From contig UQTE01000002.1 in the NCBI GenBank assembly GCA_900543805.1, forward strand, positions 72,917-136,916: a DNA stretch of 64,000 nucleotides, in the 5' to 3' direction. The translations under genes were made by a program, and so were the position numbers. The notes below the pieces were generated by a model that searched no databases, was not told the origin of the DNA, and saw only the letters and a list, made by a program, of their open reading frames with translations. Shown one piece after another: positions 44,429 to 52,855 of the stretch. The first letter of the stretch is position 1. Each line of letters begins with the position of its first letter. The stretch is from an uncultured Sutterella sp. (GTDB lineage: Bacteria; Pseudomonadota; Gammaproteobacteria; Burkholderiales; Burkholderiaceae_F).

Positions 44429-45100
44429 TTACTCCGCAATCGACCAGCCGAGCCCGGGGTGCGTATGGATGAGCGCCTTGTCAAAGGGCTTGTCCACCTC
44501 CTGGCGCAGACGGTAGAGATTCGAGCGCAGGCTGTCGGAGTCGGGCGCCGAACCGTTCCAGAGAAGCGTCTCGAGCCGCGCGCGCCCCACGATCGCGGGA
44601 CTTTGCGACATGAGGATCTTGAGAAGCCGAAGTCCCAGGGGATGCAGACGAATCTCCACGCCCGCGCGCGTGACGCGCATCGTTTCGAGATTCATTTCGA
44701 GGTCGGCGACGCGCAGGACCTTTTCCGAGACGCCGTAGCTTCTGCGAAGGAGCGCTTCGACGCGTGCCGCAAGTTCCCTTAGCGAAAAGGGCTTGACGAG
44801 ATAATCGTCGGTCCCCGCCTCGAAGCCTCGGACGCGGTCGTCGATCGCGTCGCGTCCGGTCAACATGAGGATGGGCAGTTTCGAGTGCGCGGCGCGCAGT
44901 TCCCGGCAGATGGTGAGACCGTCGAGCCCCGGAAGACCCAGGTCGAGAATCAAGAGGTCGAAGGGATCGGCCTGCAGACGGCGAAGCGCATCGGGCCCCG
45001 TCGTGCACCATTCGATCGTCCAGCCTTTGAGAGAAAGGTATTCGCGAACGTTGTTGATGATGTCCACGTTGTCGTCGACCACGAGAATGCGGATGCTCAC
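44429..45100 (-). CDS. OmpR-family response regulator (PmrA-like)
   Basis: A 223-residue regulator. The receiver domain (1-115) has the acidic pocket DD at 9-10, phospho-acceptor D53 (in LLILDLGLPG) and the conserved Lys in LVKPFS. The C-terminal winged helix ends in RLRQEVDKPFDKALIHTHPGLGWSI. The start is GTG at 45100 with AGGGAG upstream. The in-frame extension to 45181 is not family-like. A triple 11-bp direct repeat of the OmpR type lies 118 bases upstream, and a second copy lies before the divergent PAP2-EptA gene, which suggests autoregulation plus control of that gene. Confidence 0.9.
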   Translation of the reverse strand: MSIRILVVDDNVDIINNVREYLSLKGWTIEWCTTGPDALRRLQADPFDLLILDLGLPGLDGLTICRELRAAHSKLPILMLTGRDAIDDRVRGFEAGTDDYLVKPFSLRELAARVEALLRRSYGVSEKVLRVADLEMNLETMRVTRAGVEIRLHPLGLRLLKILMSQSPAIVGRARLETLLWNGSAPDSDSLRSNLYRLRQEVDKPFDKALIHTHPGLGWSIAE

Positions 45101-45217
45101 GATGAGACTCCCTGAAAAAGAAAAGAGGTTCTCCCTTTCCGTATTTTCGTTCCGGGACACGGCCTCGGGAGCAAAAAACAAAGAAATTTGAGGGTTTCTC
45201 TTCGCCGCTCAACGCTT

Positions 45218-45249
45218 GTCACGGCCCCGTCACGCGCTTTTGACGCCCG
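45218..45249. promoter_or_regulatory. OmpR-type direct-repeat operator, copy 1
   Basis: Three half-sites follow each other at an 11-base period: GTCACGGCCCC, GTCACGCGCTT and TTGACGCCCG. This is one helical turn per half-site, as for OmpR/PhoB-type regulators. It sits upstream of the response regulator gene (start 45100, minus strand). Confidence 0.65.
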
Positions 45250-45377
45250 CCGTACCCGTCCCGCCCCGATCGACGGTCCGCAAAAGAAGAACCGCCCCTC
45301 GCCCGCCTCCCCTTTGAAAGACCGTTTCGTCGCGTCCGAACGGCAATTTTCATCTTTTTCCCTGCACCGCAAACCTC

Positions 45378-45409
45378 GTCACGGCACCGTCACGCGCCCT
45401 TGACGCCCG
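45378..45409. promoter_or_regulatory. OmpR-type direct-repeat operator, copy 2
   Basis: GTCACGGCACC, GTCACGCGCCC and TTGACGCCCG repeat copy 1 with only a few changes and the same 11-base period. It ends 65 bases before the start of the PAP2-EptA gene. The 160-base distance between copies keeps both on about the same helix face. Confidence 0.65.
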
Positions 45410-45474
45410 ATTCACACGGCTCCCCCGAAACTGACCGCGTCATTTGAACCGATCCGTTTTTTTTCTTTCCCCTT

Positions 45475-47781
45475 ATGTCGACTGCCGTGCCGTTTCGCTA
45501 TCGCCGCTGGTTCCTGCTCCCGCTCTGGGCGCTTGTCTTTCTGGTTCTCTTTCCGCCGCATGCCCTCGACATCGCGGTGAGCCATCTCTTCTTCTCGGGC
45601 GACTGCTGGCCCTGGCACCGCGTCGAGTGGTTCTCGCTTCTCTTTCACAAGGCCGCCAAGGGGATTCCGATCGCGGTCGCCCTCGTGACGCTGGGCGCCC
45701 TCGTTCGCGACGCGCTGCACCGCAAAAAGGGCCTTTCCGTTGATCCGGCGCTTCGCGCGCGCCTTCTCTATCTCTTCGCCGCCATGCTCGCGGCGGTGCT
45801 TCTCGTATGGCGTTTGAAGGGCGTCACGGGCGTTGCTTGTCCTTGGGACGTAAACATCTTTGGTGGCGACACGCCCGTGCGCGACCCTTCCTTCTCACTC
45901 TTTCGGCAGCCGGGGAACTGCTGGCCCGCGGGACACGCGGGTTCGGGCTTCTGCCTCTTCGCCCTCTACTTCTTCTGGCGTGACGGCTCTCCCCGCCGCG
46001 CGGCCGCGGCCTTCTGGTTCGCCCTCGCCTTCGGCTTCTTCTGCGGGTGGATCCGCCTCATGCAGGGCGCCCACTTCCAGAGCCACATCGTTGCGACGGG
46101 ACTCATCGACTGGCTCGTCTGCGCGGCGTTCTACGTCCTCTTCTTCGCCCGCGACACGGTCGCGAAGGCGCTCGGGCGCGTCTTCCAACCCGTCTCGCAC
46201 TCCAACCACGCGGTCGTGTGGATGACGGCGGTCTGGTGGACACTCGTCTTCGACATCGGCTACTACCGTCAGATCCTCACGGGCGCGACCGCGGAAAACG
46301 CCGCGTCGATCCTCACGACGACGGGCATGTCGGCGCTCCTCTTCTTCTTCGTGTCGGCGTCGCTCCTTTACGCGCTCTCTCTGTTCCCGAAGGCGGTCTT
46401 CCGCACAGTGACGCTCGTCTTCAACCTGCTCGGCGGCTTGTCGCTCACCGCGGCGCTTCTTTACGGCGTCATCATGACGCCCGACATGATCCGCAACTTC
46501 CTTGCGACCGACACGCACGAGGCGCTCGGCTACTTCTCACTTCGCACCGTCCTTCTTTATCTCTTCGTGACGATTCCGCCGATCCTCCTTCTTCTGAAGA
46601 CCGAACGCAGAGACCGCCTTTGGGTTCCGGCCCTCTGCTGCGTCGCGGCCCTCCTCGCGGGCGCGGGCACCGTTTTCCTCGGCATGCAGGGCTTCTCGAG
46701 CGCCATGCGAAACGACAAGTCGCTTCGCTATCAGATCGCCCCGGTGAACATCGTCTATTCGACGGCGACCACGCTTTTGACCGACAAGAATCCCGACGCC
46801 GAAGTGAAGCGCGTCGTCGTGGACGAACGTCCGAGCCTCGGCGTCGTGCCCGACGGCAAGTCGCTCCTCGTCGTCGTGATCGGCGAAACGACGCGCACGG
46901 CCAACTGGCAGCCCGCGGGCTACGCAAAGGAAACCGCTCCGCGGCTCACGGCCGACAAGGAAGTGCTTCAATTTCCCCGCGTCCTCGCCTGCGGAACGAG
47001 CACCGACGTGTCGCTCCCCTGCATGCTGAGCCGCGTGGGACGCCGCGACTACGACCGCGACCGCATCGTCTCCGAAGAATCGCTTCCGGCGCTCCTTCAG
47101 CGCGCGGGTCTCTCGGTTTCCTGGATTGAAAACCAGTCGGGCTGCAAGGGCACCTGCGCGGGCGTTCCGACGAGAAAGCCCGCGGTCGACGAGGCGCTCT
47201 GCCCAGGGGGCGTGTGCTTTGACACGGTGTTCGCCGACGAAATTCACCGGGAAATCGAAAACCTCGCGCCCGGTCGTCCCGCGGTGGTGTTCCTTCACAT
47301 GATGGGTTCGCACGGTCCCGCCTACTGGTCGCGCTCTCCCGAGTCCGACAAGGCCTTCCGACCCGAATGCCAAGAGGCCGACCTCGGCAGCTGCACGAAG
47401 GAGGAAATCGCGGCCGCCTACGACAACAGCGTGCGCCACACCGACCGGGCCCTCGCCGACGTGATCGAGGAACTCCGCAAGGCCGCCCAAGCGGGCGTCG
47501 CGACGGGCCTCGTCTACGTCTCGGACCACGGCGAGAGCCTCGGCGAAAACGGACTCTTCCTCCACGGTGCGCCCTACTGGATGGCGCCCGCCGAGCAGAT
47601 CGAAGTCCCGGGCATTCTGTGGCTCTCCGACAACTACCGCCGGGCCTTCGGGATCGACTACGAAAAGATCGTGGAGAAAGCCCGCGGCGACGTGCGCCAC
47701 GACCATCTCTACCACACTGTGCTGGGGCTCCTCAAGGTTCGGAGCACCGCCTACGACAAGACCTGGGACCTTGCGAGCTGA
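45475..47781 (+). CDS. eptA: PAP2-type lipid phosphatase fused to lipid A phosphoethanolamine transferase (EptA)
   Basis: A 768-residue inner-membrane protein with two enzymes. Residues about 1-230 form a PAP2/LpxE-LpxT-like phosphatase: Lys and Pro in KGVTGVACPWD, PAGHAGSG and the His-bearing GAHFQSHIVATGLIDW. Residues about 240-768 are an EptA-type transferase: five membrane segments, then a sulfatase-fold domain with metal ligand Glu in VVIGETTRTANW, nucleophile Thr in CGTSTDVSLPCMLS, and SDHGESLGENGLFLHG. EptA adds phosphoethanolamine to lipid A and lowers binding of cationic peptides. It is divergent from a PmrAB-like pair. There is no clear ribosome site, so the start is uncertain. Confidence 0.85.
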   Translation: MSTAVPFRYRRWFLLPLWALVFLVLFPPHALDIAVSHLFFSGDCWPWHRVEWFSLLFHKAAKGIPIAVALVTLGALVRDALHRKKGLSVDPALRARLLYLFAAMLAAVLLVWRLKGVTGVACPWDVNIFGGDTPVRDPSFSLFRQPGNCWPAGHAGSGFCLFALYFFWRDGSPRRAAAAFWFALAFGFFCGWIRLMQGAHFQSHIVATGLIDWLVCAAFYVLFFARDTVAKALGRVFQPVSHSNHAVVWMTAVWWTLVFDIGYYRQILTGATAENAASILTTTGMSALLFFFVSASLLYALSLFPKAVFRTVTLVFNLLGGLSLTAALLYGVIMTPDMIRNFLATDTHEALGYFSLRTVLLYLFVTIPPILLLLKTERRDRLWVPALCCVAALLAGAGTVFLGMQGFSSAMRNDKSLRYQIAPVNIVYSTATTLLTDKNPDAEVKRVVVDERPSLGVVPDGKSLLVVVIGETTRTANWQPAGYAKETAPRLTADKEVLQFPRVLACGTSTDVSLPCMLSRVGRRDYDRDRIVSEESLPALLQRAGLSVSWIENQSGCKGTCAGVPTRKPAVDEALCPGGVCFDTVFADEIHREIENLAPGRPAVVFLHMMGSHGPAYWSRSPESDKAFRPECQEADLGSCTKEEIAAAYDNSVRHTDRALADVIEELRKAAQAGVATGLVYVSDHGESLGENGLFLHGAPYWMAPAEQIEVPGILWLSDNYRRAFGIDYEKIVEKARGDVRHDHLYHTVLGLLKVRSTAYDKTWDLAS

Positions 47782-47916
47782 GGTTTCTCGCCCAAAACTT
47801 ACCTCCGGCCTTCGGGCCGCATCGCTCCGACGGATTGGTTGGGAAAGGGGGCGGTGCGGCCCGAATTTTCGTCTTCCGATAAAATGTCCCCTTTTCCACC
47901 GTTTTTCTCCCGAACC

Positions 47917-50307
47917 ATGTCCGAGTCGACTTCGAAACGATCGTTGCCCGAGCTCATCGCACCGCTCTTCGTGCTCGCCGCAACCCTGTGCGTCCTTTTG
48001 ACGCACCCCGTCGGCCGCTGGTTCGAGACGGACCTTCTGAGTCTCTTTGCGACCGACTCGACGGGGCTTTCGGCGGAAGTCATGAAGACGCTTCGTCAAA
48101 CCGTGACGGAGGAAAACCGCCGCGCGACCGTTCTCGTCGCGGGCGCCAAAGAAGTCGACGCCGATCCGGCGCTCGTACGCGAAGCGCTTGGCGCCGCGGA
48201 AAAAACGCTGGAAGAAAGCGGACTCTTCACAAAGGCTCCCGCTCCCGTCGTGCGCGCGACCGAGGCGCTTCGGGACAAGGCCGCTTCGCTTCTCACGCAG
48301 ACACGTTGCGACGAGATCGCCACCCTTCCCCGCAACCCCTCCGGCGCCCTTACGGCGGAAGGTCAAGAAAAGCTTCTTGCGATGCTGGAATCTGGCCTCA
48401 TGAACCCCGTCGCGCCCCACTGGCTCGGACGAGACCGCGATCCCTACGGCTTTGCCGACGAAACCCTCTTTTCTCTTCTTCAGACCTTTCCCGTGCGCGA
48501 AGAGTCGGGTTTTCTGAGGCTTGAAGGCGATGCGCCCTTGTATCTCCTTCGTTTCGACGCGGACGCGCTTTCGGCCGAATCGGGCGAAGGCCGCATCACG
48601 GCGCTTCTTGAAGAAACGCGGACGGCCTTTTCCGAGAAACTCCGCGCCGCGGGTCTCACCCCGGTCTTTCACGCGACGGGCGTGCCGCTCTTCACCGACG
48701 CGATCGCGCAGAACGCGCAGACCGAAATGAACCGCATCGCGGTTCTCTCGAGCGCGCTCGTCTTCGGGATGGCCTGGCTTCTCTTCGGGCGCCTCAGAAC
48801 GGTCGTCGGAACGGTCCTCACCGTCTCGCTCGGTTTTGCCGTGGGCTTTGCCGCGTCGCTCGGCGTCTTCGGGACGCTTCACCTTCTCACCTTCGTCTTC
48901 GGCCTGACGCTGATCGGCGTGGCGGTCGACTATTCGCTCCACTGGTTCTGCGCGGGGCATGCCGCCCCGGTGTCGGAACTTCTCAAACGCCGCAACCGTC
49001 TTTTTCCGAGCCTCGTCATGGCGGCGCTCTCTTCGTCGGCGGGCTACGCCATTCTCGCGGCGACGCCGATGACGGGTCTTCGCGAAATCGCCGTCCTCGC
49101 GGGCGTGGGTCTGCCCGCGACGCTTCTCTTCGTCCTCACAGTGCTTCCTCGCGCACCCTTCCTGCTGCCCGAAAAGGACGGCCCCGCCATGCGGGCGCTC
49201 CTCAACGGCCTTGCCCGTCTTCCGCGTCTCACCGACGCGCCGCGCTTCGCGACGGTCCTGATCGCGGCCGCAGTCCTGATTTTTCTCGTTGCGGGGCTCT
49301 CGAACCTTCGAACGGCGGGCGGCGCCGCCGACCTGCAGAACGCCCCGCGCGTCCTCGTGGACGATCAGCAGGCGATTCAGCAATACCTTGCTCTTCCCTC
49401 GCCCGCGCAGTTCTACACGGTGACAGGAAAGACCCTCGACGAAGCGCTTCGGACGGAAAAGGAACTCCTCGCCCGACTCTCTTCGGTCCCGGGCATTCGG
49501 GCGACGGCGCTCTCCCAGATCGTCCCCGATCGGGCGACGCAGGAAGAACGCGCCTGGCGCTTCAACGAAGCGCTCAAGGCGGCGGCCCCCGTCCTCACCG
49601 AACTTCTCGGCGCCGCGCCCGCCGCGCGGCCCTTTGTCGCCGTGACGCCCGACGACTGGATTGAAGCGGGCCTCGGCGCGCGCGTGACGCCCTTCCTTCC
49701 CGCATCGGACGGAGACGGCGTCGTCACGGTCGTGCGGCTCTCGGGCGTAACGCCGAAACACTTGCCCGCGCTCACGGCCGTCGCGCTCCCGAACGTGCAC
49801 TTCGTGAATCTCACGGCCCTCATGACGGACGAGATGAACCGCTACCGCACGCTCATCTTCGAGGGGCTTGCGGCGGGTCTTGCGATTCTGACGCTCGCAC
49901 TGTCGCTTCGCATGGGGCGGCACACCTGGCGGGCCGTTTTGCCGCCCGTCCTCGGGATCGCCGCGGCGCTCGCGACGCTAGGCATCGCGGGACAACCGGT
50001 TACGCTTTTTACCGCTCTGGCGCTTGTTTTGCTTCTGGGTCTCGGCGTCGATTACGGCATTTTCCTATATCATCAGCCCGATCAGCCGAGGGCGTTTGCG
50101 GCCGTGCTTCTTTCGGGCCTCACGTCGCTCGCCTCGTTCGGCCTTCTGGCCCTCTCCACGACCCCCGCCCTCTTTTCCTTCGGCGCCACGGTCGGGACGG
50201 GCCTTCTCGTCATTCTCGTGACGGCGCCCCTCATTCGTCGCCGATCTGACACCGTACAACCGGGCACGCCCCGCACGCTGCCCGCTCAAGGAGGAACTAC
50301 ATGTTGA
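47917..50307 (+). CDS. MMPL/RND-type exporter (COG4258-like)
   Basis: About 796 residues with two repeats of a large periplasmic domain followed by six membrane segments (blocks near 245-440 and 640-790). LTLIGVAVDYSLHWF and LLGLGVDYGIFLYHQP are the paired RND charge-relay helices. It resembles the MMPL exporter of aryl polyene or fatty-acyl clusters. The next gene, a DUF3261-type lipoprotein, overlaps it by 7 bases, a pairing seen in those clusters. Starts at 47884 or earlier are possible; none has a strong ribosome site. No ketosynthase or acyl-carrier genes are in the window. Confidence 0.82.
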   Translation: MSESTSKRSLPELIAPLFVLAATLCVLLTHPVGRWFETDLLSLFATDSTGLSAEVMKTLRQTVTEENRRATVLVAGAKEVDADPALVREALGAAEKTLEESGLFTKAPAPVVRATEALRDKAASLLTQTRCDEIATLPRNPSGALTAEGQEKLLAMLESGLMNPVAPHWLGRDRDPYGFADETLFSLLQTFPVREESGFLRLEGDAPLYLLRFDADALSAESGEGRITALLEETRTAFSEKLRAAGLTPVFHATGVPLFTDAIAQNAQTEMNRIAVLSSALVFGMAWLLFGRLRTVVGTVLTVSLGFAVGFAASLGVFGTLHLLTFVFGLTLIGVAVDYSLHWFCAGHAAPVSELLKRRNRLFPSLVMAALSSSAGYAILAATPMTGLREIAVLAGVGLPATLLFVLTVLPRAPFLLPEKDGPAMRALLNGLARLPRLTDAPRFATVLIAAAVLIFLVAGLSNLRTAGGAADLQNAPRVLVDDQQAIQQYLALPSPAQFYTVTGKTLDEALRTEKELLARLSSVPGIRATALSQIVPDRATQEERAWRFNEALKAAAPVLTELLGAAPAARPFVAVTPDDWIEAGLGARVTPFLPASDGDGVVTVVRLSGVTPKHLPALTAVALPNVHFVNLTALMTDEMNRYRTLIFEGLAAGLAILTLALSLRMGRHTWRAVLPPVLGIAAALATLGIAGQPVTLFTALALVLLLGLGVDYGIFLYHQPDQPRAFAAVLLSGLTSLASFGLLALSTTPALFSFGATVGTGLLVILVTAPLIRRRSDTVQPGTPRTLPAQGGTTC

Positions 50308-51113
50308 CCGCTCGCACCGGCATCCGCATCTGGACGGCCCTTTCGCTCGTGACGCTCGCCACGGGCTGCACCACCATTTCGGACGTCTGGGAAGGAGGAC
50401 TTTTCTCGTCGGACGAGCCGCCGGAAAAATCCAAGCCCGCGGCCCTCTACGAAACGGAAAAGCCTTTCGAGCGCGCAGCGCCCGTGAAGGAAGCGAAGCC
50501 CGCCCCAGTCGTGCGAAAGAAGACTCCGGGAAAGAAGGAAGTCCGCCTGCCCTCCTTCATGCCGCCCTGGGGCGCACTTACGCCCGTCGGCACCTACGCG
50601 GCCGAACTCACGGTCTCCTTCAGCGAGGAAGCCCGCCGCGCGGGCGCACCCGAATCGATCCCGACGCTCCTTCTCTACTCGAACGTTTCGGACGGATCCG
50701 TAAAGATGTCCGCCAATGCGCTCGGCATGAACGTCTGGAGCATGCGCGTCGACGGGAACATGATCTTTGAGGAGCGCGGCGAAAAATTGCCTGAATTCGT
50801 TGACGGCACGCGCGTGCTTCGCGACTGGACGCTCGCCAGCTGGCCGGCCGCGTCCCTGCAGAGCCGCCTCACCTCGGGTTGGCGCATGAAGGAAACGCAC
50901 GGCGCCGAGGCCGTCGCGGCGCTCGACGCCGAAGTGGATTCGGGTCTTCAGACGCTTCGTTCCGCCAAGGACCTTCGCCACGTCGATCTCACGCACGACG
51001 GAGAGTCTCTCTACCGTCTCTGGACGGGAAGCGTCGAAGCGGGCCACAGCATCACCTACATCGTGAACGACCGCGAGGCCTACCGCCTCACGATCGAAAG
51101 CAAGCGCCAGTAA
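50301..51113 (+). CDS. DUF3261-like outer-membrane lipoprotein
   Basis: A 270-residue protein with a lipoprotein signal: LSLVTLATGC with the lipidated Cys at 23. A Pro/Lys-rich linker (about 30-80) leads to a beta-rich domain (90-270) with SIPTLLLYSNVSDGSVKMSANALGMNVW. The overlap with the MMPL exporter, with AAGGAGG before its start, and the general layout match DUF3261 lipoproteins that accompany such exporters. The family assignment is by context and pattern, not proven. It probably helps deliver a lipid or pigment-like product to the outer membrane. Confidence 0.65.
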   Translation: MLTARTGIRIWTALSLVTLATGCTTISDVWEGGLFSSDEPPEKSKPAALYETEKPFERAAPVKEAKPAPVVRKKTPGKKEVRLPSFMPPWGALTPVGTYAAELTVSFSEEARRAGAPESIPTLLLYSNVSDGSVKMSANALGMNVWSMRVDGNMIFEERGEKLPEFVDGTRVLRDWTLASWPAASLQSRLTSGWRMKETHGAEAVAALDAEVDSGLQTLRSAKDLRHVDLTHDGESLYRLWTGSVEAGHSITYIVNDREAYRLTIESKRQ

Positions 51114-51152
51114 GCGCATTGCAGCGATTCGCGGAAACGTAAGAAACACGAG

Positions 51153-51184
51153 GGCCGTTCGGACGACACCGAGCGGCCTTTTCT
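51153..51184 (+). terminator. Rho-independent terminator after the lipoprotein gene
   Basis: GGCCGTTCGG at 51153-51162 pairs with CCGAGCGGCC at 51169-51178 (one mismatch), followed by TTTT. A second GC-rich palindrome with a short T-run (GCGGGCCGGGGCCCGC, then ggTTTT) follows at about 51213-51236. Confidence 0.75.
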
Positions 51185-51309
51185 CGTCTTCCGGTGTTTA
51201 TCCGACCCGCCAGCAGCGGGCCGGGGCCCGCGGTTTTGTCCGAGCCCGGCGAGAAACTTCTTCGCAAACGGCCGCAAGATGTACGGCGACGCGACGCAAG
51301 GGCCCGGCG

Positions 51310-52815
51310 TCACTCGTCAAGCGAAAAGAGCACGCCCTGCAGCGACGAATTCTTGGGCCGGCTCCTGCGGCGCCATTCGCGGGTCGTGGGATGCGCTTCG
51401 GGCGGTTCGGGAAAGAGAAGGAGTTCGTCTCCGAAGAGATCGGGCGTTTTCGCGGCGGGAGTCCGGGAATCTACGGTTTCGGCCGCGGGCTTTTCGGCGG
51501 GAGCCGCCGGCTCTTCCTTCGATGCGTTCGCAACGGCTCGCGGTTCCTCCTTTTCCTTGGGAGCGAGCACCTCAAAGACCGAGGCTAGAGCCGAGAGGGC
51601 GAGTGCCGAGGTTTCCTCGTCGAGTTCGGGCTGCGCGGCGAGTCGAATGGCATCCAAAAGAGAAGAAGCTTCGGCGGATCCTTCGCGCTCGATGCGGCGA
51701 AGGATGTCAAAAAGCGATTCGCTCAGGAGGAGCGTAAGGAAGCCCAGGAAGAGGCGTCCGCGCAACATCGCGTCCGTCTGCGTGCCGATCCAAGGACGGG
51801 AGGGATCTTCAGGCTCGCCCGAGCGCGCAAAAGCGGCGTTCCAGAAGGCTTCGGTCTTGCGGCGCATTTTGTCGAGCGCCAACGCGTCGCCCGTGCTTCG
51901 CACGCAGTTCGTCACGACGCGTCCTTCGGGGACGCGGTGCGAGAGGAACTTTCGCTCTCTTCCGCCTGAGCGGACCGTCACTTCGCGTACGGCGCGCTCC
52001 TCGGGGTCCGGACTCGGGAAGTTTGCGACGAATTCGTTCGGGAGCGTGAAGCTGAAGCGAAAGCGCGCACAGGGTTCGAGCGTCGAAGGCGCAAGCCCCG
52101 CGGGCGGCGTGATCCAGATCATCGGTGCGCTGCGGGGGAGACCGAGTTCGCGCCAACGGTGATCCCAATAGAAAAACTGATCGAGCGGATGGGTCTGAGG
52201 CGTCGTCGGACGATCGGGAGCGTCGCCCTCGTTTTCAATGACGAAAAGTCCGACGGGAATGCGCCGCCCCGTCTGCCAGAGAACGCTCGTCTCCCAGTTG
52301 TCCTTCGTGACGCGCACGCTTCCGTTTCCTGTGTCCCGCGTCACACGGGCGTCCGAGGCACGATGCGTCATCACCATCGGAATCACGCCGCGGGTTTCGA
52401 GCCGCGCAAGCCGACGCAACGTGAGCGCCACGGGGAGTTCGTCGTAGAGCCCCAAGGCGTGCAAAAAGGCGGATTCCGAAGCCGTTCCGTTCTCTTCGGG
52501 CTTCATCGCGCGGCGCCAGGCTTCGGCGAGCACCGCATCGGAGCGATCGTCTCCGAAAAGCGCCGTCAGATCCTGCGAGAGATTCTCTCTTTGCGACAGA
52601 ACGACGCCAAGGCGCAGGAGTTCCCGCTGCCAGGGTTTGGGCGCGGGACGGACCCTGGCGAGGCCGGATACGGCGCCCGCAAGAGTAGCGTCGCGGGCGG
52701 AGTCGGGGCGCAGCGCGAGGCTTCGCGCCTCGCGGCCGCCCGGGAGAAGCGCGGTGGTCAAACGGTAAGCATGACGTCCGTGAACGATTTCCGCCTCATT
52801 GACCTTCTTTTCCAC
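51310..52815 (-). CDS. Uncharacterised 501-residue protein in an operon with serB
   Basis: I do not recognise the family. The first 370 residues look globular and soluble, with PKPWQRELLRLGVVLSQRENL and a conserved-looking DHRWRELGLPRSAPMIWITPP. Residues about 410-480 are Glu/Ala/Pro-rich and likely disordered. The final residues read LQGVLFSLDE, where QGVLF fits the QxxLF pattern of beta-clamp-binding motifs; DLFGDE lies slightly before. Start GTG at 52815 has AGGAGA 6 bases upstream and is preferred to longer frames. It follows serB after 40 bases. A possible link to DNA replication or repair is inference only. Confidence 0.7.
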   Translation of the reverse strand: MEKKVNEAEIVHGRHAYRLTTALLPGGREARSLALRPDSARDATLAGAVSGLARVRPAPKPWQRELLRLGVVLSQRENLSQDLTALFGDDRSDAVLAEAWRRAMKPEENGTASESAFLHALGLYDELPVALTLRRLARLETRGVIPMVMTHRASDARVTRDTGNGSVRVTKDNWETSVLWQTGRRIPVGLFVIENEGDAPDRPTTPQTHPLDQFFYWDHRWRELGLPRSAPMIWITPPAGLAPSTLEPCARFRFSFTLPNEFVANFPSPDPEERAVREVTVRSGGRERKFLSHRVPEGRVVTNCVRSTGDALALDKMRRKTEAFWNAAFARSGEPEDPSRPWIGTQTDAMLRGRLFLGFLTLLLSESLFDILRRIEREGSAEASSLLDAIRLAAQPELDEETSALALSALASVFEVLAPKEKEEPRAVANASKEEPAAPAEKPAAETVDSRTPAAKTPDLFGDELLLFPEPPEAHPTTREWRRRSRPKNSSLQGVLFSLDE

Positions 52816-52855
52816 GCTCTTCTCCTTTCTCCGGCGAACGACGTTTTCGAGACGT

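Noticed and set aside
46537..49923. A 1128-residue open frame on the minus strand opposite the EptA and MMPL genes
   Set aside because: Arg/Lys/Glu-rich antisense shadow that crosses two real genes and has no recognisable motif.
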